Positions 57,889 through 64,000 of a stretch of DNA of 64,000 nucleotides are shown piece after piece. The position numbers and the translations under genes are program-made. Position 1 is the stretch's first letter, and every line of letters begins with the position of its first letter. This DNA is from an uncultured Gammaproteobacteria bacterium. Its GTDB lineage: Bacteria > Pseudomonadota > Gammaproteobacteria > Steroidobacterales > XN24. Below the pieces are notes generated by a model that was not told the origin of the DNA, ran no database searches, and worked only from the letters and a program-made list of their open reading frames with translations. The stretch covers positions 1 to 64,000 of the forward strand of contig CAMYOC010000026.1 in assembly GCA_947259915.1 (NCBI GenBank), read 5' to 3'.

Positions 57889-58773
57889 GGCCGTTCTCCC
57901 AGCACGCGCACTTCCGTCTGCATACGCACACCGTGGATGCGTTCCACAACCGAACGCACATGGTCGATGAGCTGCTCGATATCGGCAGCGCTGGCGTCTC
58001 CGGTGTTGATGATGAAATTCGCGTGTTTGTCCGACACCCGGGCACCGCCGATGCTGAAACCTTTGAGACCCGCCGCCTCGATCAACCGGGCCGCATAGTC
58101 ATCGGGGGGATTGCGGAATACCGAACCGCAGCTGGGTTCACCGATCGGCTGGGTCTCCTTGCGCCGCGCCAACAGCTTGCGGATGGCGTCGGGATCGCCG
58201 CTGCCTTCGGATTCGAACTCCAGATCAGCGGCGAGGAACCACTCCGGAGCCGGGCCCCGCACCGAGCGGTAGCCGACGCTGAACTCGGACGGCATCCGTC
58301 GATGACGACGCCCCTGCCGGTCGATGACCTCGACAGCCACCACATGACGCCAGGTCTCGCCGCCAAAGGCGCCCGCGTTCATCGCCAGCGCGCCACCGAC
58401 GGTTCCCGGGATGCCGGCGAAAAACTCCGCCTGTCCGAGACCCCAACGCGCGCAATGACGCGCGAGCTTGGCGCAAGGCACGCCGGCTTCGACGCGCACA
58501 TGGTTGCCGTCCAGCCGTTCGATACCATCCAGCACCCGATGGGTCGCGATAATCGTGCCGCGCACACCGCCGTCCCTGACCAGCAGGTTGCTGCCGAGAC
58601 CGACCCAGTGCACCGGCTCATCCGCGGGCAGCGCGGCGAGGAAGCGCGACAGATCGTCGATACCCGCGGGTCGATAGTAACGATCCGCCGGACCACCGAC
58701 GCGCCAGGACGTGTGCCTGGACATGGGTTCGCCCAACATCAGTTCGCCACCGAAATCGTCGCTGCGGATCGCT

Positions 58774-58781
<8 letters not shown>
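57885..58781 (-). CDS. murB: UDP-N-acetylenolpyruvoylglucosamine reductase
   Basis: This FAD enzyme reduces the enolpyruvyl ether to UDP-MurNAc with NADPH. The 298-residue protein has the FAD regions [16 protein letters not shown] and [20 protein letters not shown], the catalytic Ser in [12 protein letters not shown], and [20 protein letters not shown]. This is the short type without the extra loop. I chose ATG 58781, which has GAGGT upstream and overlaps murC by 8 bp; GTG 58790 is in frame but less likely. Confidence 0.95.
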
Positions 58782-60185
<1,404 letters not shown>

Positions 60186-60189
<4 letters not shown>

Positions 60190-61280
60190 GGGGCGACCTC
60201 CGTGCCGGCGGCGCCAAGACACGCAGCGATGATGGTGTCGAGTGCTTCGGGTCTGGCCCGCTCCCGCGCCCTGGCGCCCATCTCCGCCAGTCGCCCACGA
60301 TCCGACAGCAGCCCCTGCAGCAGTTGCGCCAGCGACGCCGCGGAGAGTTGCGTCTCGGGCAGCAATATTGCCGCGTCATGGACGCTGAGATATTCGGCGT
60401 TGCGCGTCTGATGATCATCGACCGCCGCCGGGAATGGAATCAGGATAGCGCCCAGTCCGGCGGCGGCCAGTTCCGAGACGGTGAGCGCGCCGGACCGGCA
60501 GATGGCGAGATCCGCCCAGGCGTAGGCCTGCGCCATATCGTCGATAAACGGCGTTACACGGGCATCCACGCCGGCCTGGCGGTACGCAGCGGCCGCTACG
60601 TCGAGCGTGCGCTCACCGGTCTGATGCAGGATCTCCGGTCTCAGCGCAGCGGGCAGCAGCGCGATGGCGGCGGGCACGTCCTGGTTGATGCGCAGCGCAC
60701 CCTGACTGCCGCCAAAGACCAGCAGCCTGGCGCGATCATGGGGCGCCGCCAACCGCGATTGTGGGGCCTCGATCGCCGCGATCTCCGGCCGCACCGGATT
60801 GCCGACCGCGGTGGTGTCACGGCGATCGTCGATACTGCCGGGAAAGGCCTCGAGCACGCGGGTCGCCAGCCGGGCCAGCAATCGGTTGGTCAGACCCGCC
60901 ACCGCGTTTTGCTCATGGATAAGCAACGGCCGGCGGGTCAGCCAGGCGGCCACACCGCCCGGGCCACTGACAAAGCCGCCCATGCCGAGCACCGCACGTG
61001 GACGCAGACGCAGCATCAGCGCCAGCGATTGGGTCAATGCCAGCAGCAGTCGGAACGGCGCGAGCAAACGAGTCCACAGGCCCTTGCCGCGGAGCCCGCC
61101 TACCGAAACGATATGCAACGGCACGCCGGCCTCGGGCACGAGTCGCGCCTCCAACCCGCGTCGCGTGCCGAGCCAGGCGACCGGGACGCCGCGTTCCATC
61201 AGACCGCGAGCGACGGCCAGACCAGGGAATACGTGACCGCCGGTACCGCCCGCCATGATCAGTATGGGCCGCAGGTTCAT
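60186..61280 (-). CDS. murG: UDP-GlcNAc--lipid I N-acetylglucosaminyltransferase
   Basis: MurG adds GlcNAc to lipid I to make lipid II at the inner face of the membrane. The 364-residue GT-B protein begins [20 protein letters not shown], with [35 protein letters not shown] and a C-terminal donor site [21 protein letters not shown] chose ATG 61280, preceded by GGAGGTCGTC, which overlaps the ftsW stop by 4 bp. A longer open frame through ftsW is not real. Confidence 0.97.
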
Positions 61281-62449
61281 GACGACCTCCCGCGGCTGCG
61301 GTTGGGCGGCCGATTGCATTCCGCGCTGGCCCGCAGCACCAGTCCGATGGCGGCACAACAGACCACCAGCGAACTGCCACCAAAACTGACCAGCGGCAGG
61401 GTCAGCCCCTTGGTCGGCAGCATGCCCATGTTGACCGCGATGTTGATCGCGGCCTGAGCGCCCAGCCAGCTGCCGATACCGAAACTCAGACAGCCGGCAA
61501 AGATGTGTCCGCGATCGATGCAGCGCGCCGCCACGGTCAGTGCACGCCAGACCACCAGCCCGTAAAGCAACACCAGCGCGATGACCCCGATCAGTCCGAG
61601 CTCTTCGGCGTAGACCGCGAACACGAAGTCGGTGTGCGCCTCCGGCAGGTAGAACAATTTTTGCACGCTGCCGCCCAGACCCACACCGATCCACTCGCCG
61701 CGGCCGATGGCGATCAGGGATTGTGTGAGCTGGAAACCGGCGTCATAGGGATCCGCCCAGGGATCCATAAACGCGGTCAGACGCCGCACCCGGTATGGCG
61801 AGGTCAGCGCCAGCGCGGCCAGTGCCAGCAGCGCGGTCGCGGCCAGTGAGAAGAAATAGCGAAGCCGCACGCCGCCGGCAAAAAGAACCCCGAGACAGGT
61901 GGCGAACAACACCGTGGCGGCGCCGAAATCCGGCTCCGCCAACAACAACACGCAGGCGGCAGCGACAATCCCGACCGGCTTCATAAAGCCGCCGAGCGTC
62001 TCTGCCAGCACTTTGGAACGGCGCGTCACGTAGGACGAGATAAAGATCAGGATCATCAGCCGGGCCGGTTCGGACACCTGCAGATTGACCGGGCCCATGG
62101 GCAGCCAGCGCGTGCTGCCGTTGACCTCCCTGCCGACACCGGGAATCAACACCATCAACAGCAGCACGAAAGCGCCCAACAGCAGGAAGAAGGCGCCGCG
62201 CTCCCACACGCGCAGCGGGATCAGATAACACACGGCCGCCGCGACCCCGCCTGCCCCAAGGTAGAGGCTCTGACGGATCAGATACTGGAACGGCGCACCC
62301 AGCTCCCGGTCAGCGCTGGTGATGGAGGCCGAGGTGACCATGATCAGGCCCAGAGTCACCAGCGCCAGTGTCGCCCCGGTCAGCCAGGGATCCAGCTGGC
62401 GGCCCGGAGGCAGCGGCAGGGCCTGGGTTGCGCGTCGTGCGGCGCTCAT
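61277..62449 (-). CDS. ftsW: Peptidoglycan glycosyltransferase FtsW
   Basis: FtsW is the SEDS polymerase that makes septal glycan from lipid II. The 390-residue protein has about ten membrane helices, the catalytic-loop region MDPWADPYDAGFQLTQSLIA with its Asp, the motif STRWLPMGPVNLQVSEPARL, and HTDFVFAVYAEELGLIGVIA. Start and stop overlap the flanking murD and murG by 4 bp each, so the region is one tightly coupled operon. Confidence 0.96.
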   Translation of the reverse strand: MSAARRATQALPLPPGRQLDPWLTGATLALVTLGLIMVTSASITSADRELGAPFQYLIRQSLYLGAGGVAAAVCYLIPLRVWERGAFFLLLGAFVLLLMVLIPGVGREVNGSTRWLPMGPVNLQVSEPARLMILIFISSYVTRRSKVLAETLGGFMKPVGIVAAACVLLLAEPDFGAATVLFATCLGVLFAGGVRLRYFFSLAATALLALAALALTSPYRVRRLTAFMDPWADPYDAGFQLTQSLIAIGRGEWIGVGLGGSVQKLFYLPEAHTDFVFAVYAEELGLIGVIALVLLYGLVVWRALTVAARCIDRGHIFAGCLSFGIGSWLGAQAAINIAVNMGMLPTKGLTLPLVSFGGSSLVVCCAAIGLVLRASAECNRPPNRSRGRSS

Positions 62450-63831
62450 GAAAGCAGACTCCGCACCGAAGTGCTAAAGATGTCGCCCCGTTCCGCATAG
62501 CTGCGGAACATATCGAGGCTTGAACAGGCCGGCGCAAGCAGCACCGTATCGCCTGCCTGACCCAGATGCGCGGCCGCCTTGACTGCGCTCGCCATGTCCT
62601 CAACGAGCGTGACCGGACACACGCCATCGAGGGCGTCGGCGAGCTGCGCCGCATCCCGACCGAGCAACACGGCGGCCCGTGCCCGTCCGCGCAATGCCGA
62701 GGCCAGTGGCGCGAACGCCTGCCCCTTGCCATCACCGCCGGCGATCAACACGATCGGCCCGGGCAAGCCGGCGATCGCGGCCACTGCTGCACCCACGTTG
62801 GTCGCCTTGGAATCGTCGATCCAGCGCATACCCAGCACGTCTGCGACCGGCTGCGTACGATGCGGCAATCCGCGGAAGCGGCGCAGGGCCGACAACATCG
62901 GACCCATCGGCAGACCCAGTGCATCGCCCATGGCCAGCGCCGCCAGCGCATTGGCCACGTTGTGCAGTCCTGCCACGCCTAGTTCGGCAGCAGGCATCAG
63001 CGCCGTCTCGCCCTGAGCAAGAAGCAGGTCTTTGCCCGAACCGATCACGCCGAAATCGCCATCCGTGGCAACATCGAGGCCAAAAGTCACGATGCGGGCC
63101 TGGCCTTTGCTCATCGCCATGACCAGCGGATCCTGGCGGTTGACGACGACGACCCGGGCGCCGCGGAAGATGCGCGCCTTGGCGGCGGCATAGGCGTCGA
63201 GCGAACCATGCCGGTCGATGTGGTCCGCCGAGACATTGAGCACCGCGGCCACCGCCGGTTGCAACGATCGGGTCGTCTCGAGCTGGAAGCTGGAGAGTTC
63301 CAGGACGAACAACTGCGGCGGCGATCCCTGCAACAGGTCCAGGGCCGGCGTGCCCAGATTGCCGCCGGCCAGCACGCGCTGTCCGCAGGCCTCGGCCATG
63401 GACGCCAGCATCGTGGTGACGGTGCTCTTGCCATTGGAGCCGGTAATCGCCGCCACCGGTTGCGTCACATCCAGCGCGAACAGTTCGATATCGCCGATGA
63501 CCGGCAGCCCCCGGCCACGAGCCTGAGCCACCAGTGGCAGCTCGGGAGTCAGACCCGGGGACACCACGACTTGCACGGTATCCGCCGGCAGCTCGGCCTC
63601 GAGCGTGCCGGTCAGGATCTTCGCCTCGGGCACCAGCTGCCTCAGCCGGGCGGCGCCGGGCGGCTCGTCCCGGCTGTCGAGCACCATGATCGAGAAACCG
63701 GCCCTGTCCAGATAGCGAGCGCAGGACAGACCGGTGGCACCCAGCCCGAGCACGACGCAGGTGCCACGACCAGCCGCCGAGCGGCTCTCGCAATCGGTGG
63801 ACTCGGGATGATTGAGGCGGTTTTCGATCAT
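62446..63831 (-). CDS. murD: UDP-N-acetylmuramoylalanine--D-glutamate ligase
   Basis: This Mur ligase adds D-Glu to UDP-MurNAc-L-Ala. The 461-residue protein has the N-terminal [20 protein letters not shown], the P-loop [54 protein letters not shown] and [20 protein letters not shown]. It overlaps mraY upstream by 3 bp (its ATG in the mraY stop) and ftsW downstream by 4 bp. The first 18 residues form a short leader ahead of the Rossmann fold. Confidence 0.96.
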   Translation of the reverse strand: MIENRLNHPESTDCESRSAAGRGTCVVLGLGATGLSCARYLDRAGFSIMVLDSRDEPPGAARLRQLVPEAKILTGTLEAELPADTVQVVVSPGLTPELPLVAQARGRGLPVIGDIELFALDVTQPVAAITGSNGKSTVTTMLASMAEACGQRVLAGGNLGTPALDLLQGSPPQLFVLELSSFQLETTRSLQPAVAAVLNVSADHIDRHGSLDAYAAAKARIFRGARVVVVNRQDPLVMAMSKGQARIVTFGLDVATDGDFGVIGSGKDLLLAQGETALMPAAELGVAGLHNVANALAALAMGDALGLPMGPMLSALRRFRGLPHRTQPVADVLGMRWIDDSKATNVGAAVAAIAGLPGPIVLIAGGDGKGQAFAPLASALRGRARAAVLLGRDAAQLADALDGVCPVTLVEDMASAVKAAAHLGQAGDTVLLAPACSSLDMFRSYAERGDIFSTSVRSLLS

Positions 63832-64000
63832 CGCAATTTCAGCGTCGCCAGCCCGACCAGAACCAGAACCACGGTGATGATCCAGAAGCGGACGATCACC
63901 TTGGGTTCGGCCCAGCCCTTGAGCTCGAAATGATGATGCAGCGGTGCCATGCGGAAGATGCGCCGGCCAGTCAGTCGGAACGACGCAACCTGCAGGATCA
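63828..64000 (-). CDS. mraY: Phospho-N-acetylmuramoyl-pentapeptide-transferase (C-terminal end only)
   Basis: The last 57 codons of mraY run in from the right edge. The conserved [20 protein letters not shown] motif, near the phosphosugar/undecaprenyl-phosphate site, and a final membrane helix ([19 protein letters not shown]) identify it. MraY transfers phospho-MurNAc-pentapeptide to undecaprenyl phosphate to make lipid I. The stop codon overlaps the murD start. The rest lies outside the window. Confidence 0.95.
   Translation of the reverse strand, partial: ILQVASFRLTGRRIFRMAPLHHHFELKGWAEPKVIVRFWIITVVLVLVGLATLKLR

Overview
This window is a GC-rich, densely coded piece of a gammaproteobacterial chromosome. 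Conserved gene order places it: csrA-lysC-alaS-recX-recA; rluD-pgeF-clpB beside bamD; pilA-pilB-pilC-pilD-coaE-zapD-yacG followed by a mutT-type gene, secA, lpxC and the ftsZ-to-mraY part of the division and cell-wall cluster. The nearest match I can suggest is a Chromatiales/Ectothiorhodospiraceae-like lineage; this is inferred from synteny and base composition, not from a search. I see no rRNA, insertion sequence, prophage, integrase or CRISPR array.

Region by region. 1-10 kb is the accessory part: a LysR regulator cut by the window edge, diverging from a VOC protein and a flavoprotein fusion (pyridoxamine-phosphate-oxidase-like plus ferredoxin-reductase-like); an eight-haem c-type cytochrome lipoprotein with a TPR tail; a membrane-anchored quinone-oxidoreductase-like enzyme; an exported catalase-peroxidase that lacks about 60 residues; and a metallo-beta-lactamase-fold gene broken by a deletion. 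10-10.8 kb holds tRNA-Arg(ACG) and tRNA-Ser(GCT), a truncated second tRNA-Ser, tRNA-Arg 3'-end remnants and an unusual hairpin-rich repeat joined to tRNA T-arm sequence. 10.8-23.6 kb is csrA, lysC, alaS, recX, recA, thpR, pncC, a glycosyltransferase, mutS, a hydrolase and an outer-membrane barrel. 23-32.8 kb has an fmdB-type/DUF502/aspS/nudB run, a TPR-2OG oxygenase and rluD-pgeF-clpB. 32.9-37.4 kb has bamD, nadE and sucCD.

37.6-47.3 kb is the type IV pilus block (pilS, pilR, pilA, pilB, pilC, pilD). pilA carries a near-perfect sigma-54 promoter, which fits control by PilS-PilR, and the block runs into coaE-zapD-yacG. 47.3-64 kb, mostly on the minus strand, is a Nudix/thiamine-phosphate-synthase-like fusion, secA, an M23 peptidase, dciA (plus strand), lpxC and the tightly overlapping mraY-murD-ftsW-murG-murC-murB-ddlB-ftsQ-ftsA-ftsZ cluster. 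That cluster makes lipid II and assembles the division ring; mraY is cut by the window end.

Most of the window is ordinary housekeeping DNA. The features most worth a second look are the tRNA-linked hairpin repeats (9979-10633), the internally shortened exported KatG with an OxyR-like site upstream, the broken MBL gene, a pentanucleotide microsatellite upstream of pncC, and a long perfect inverted repeat between sucC and pilS.
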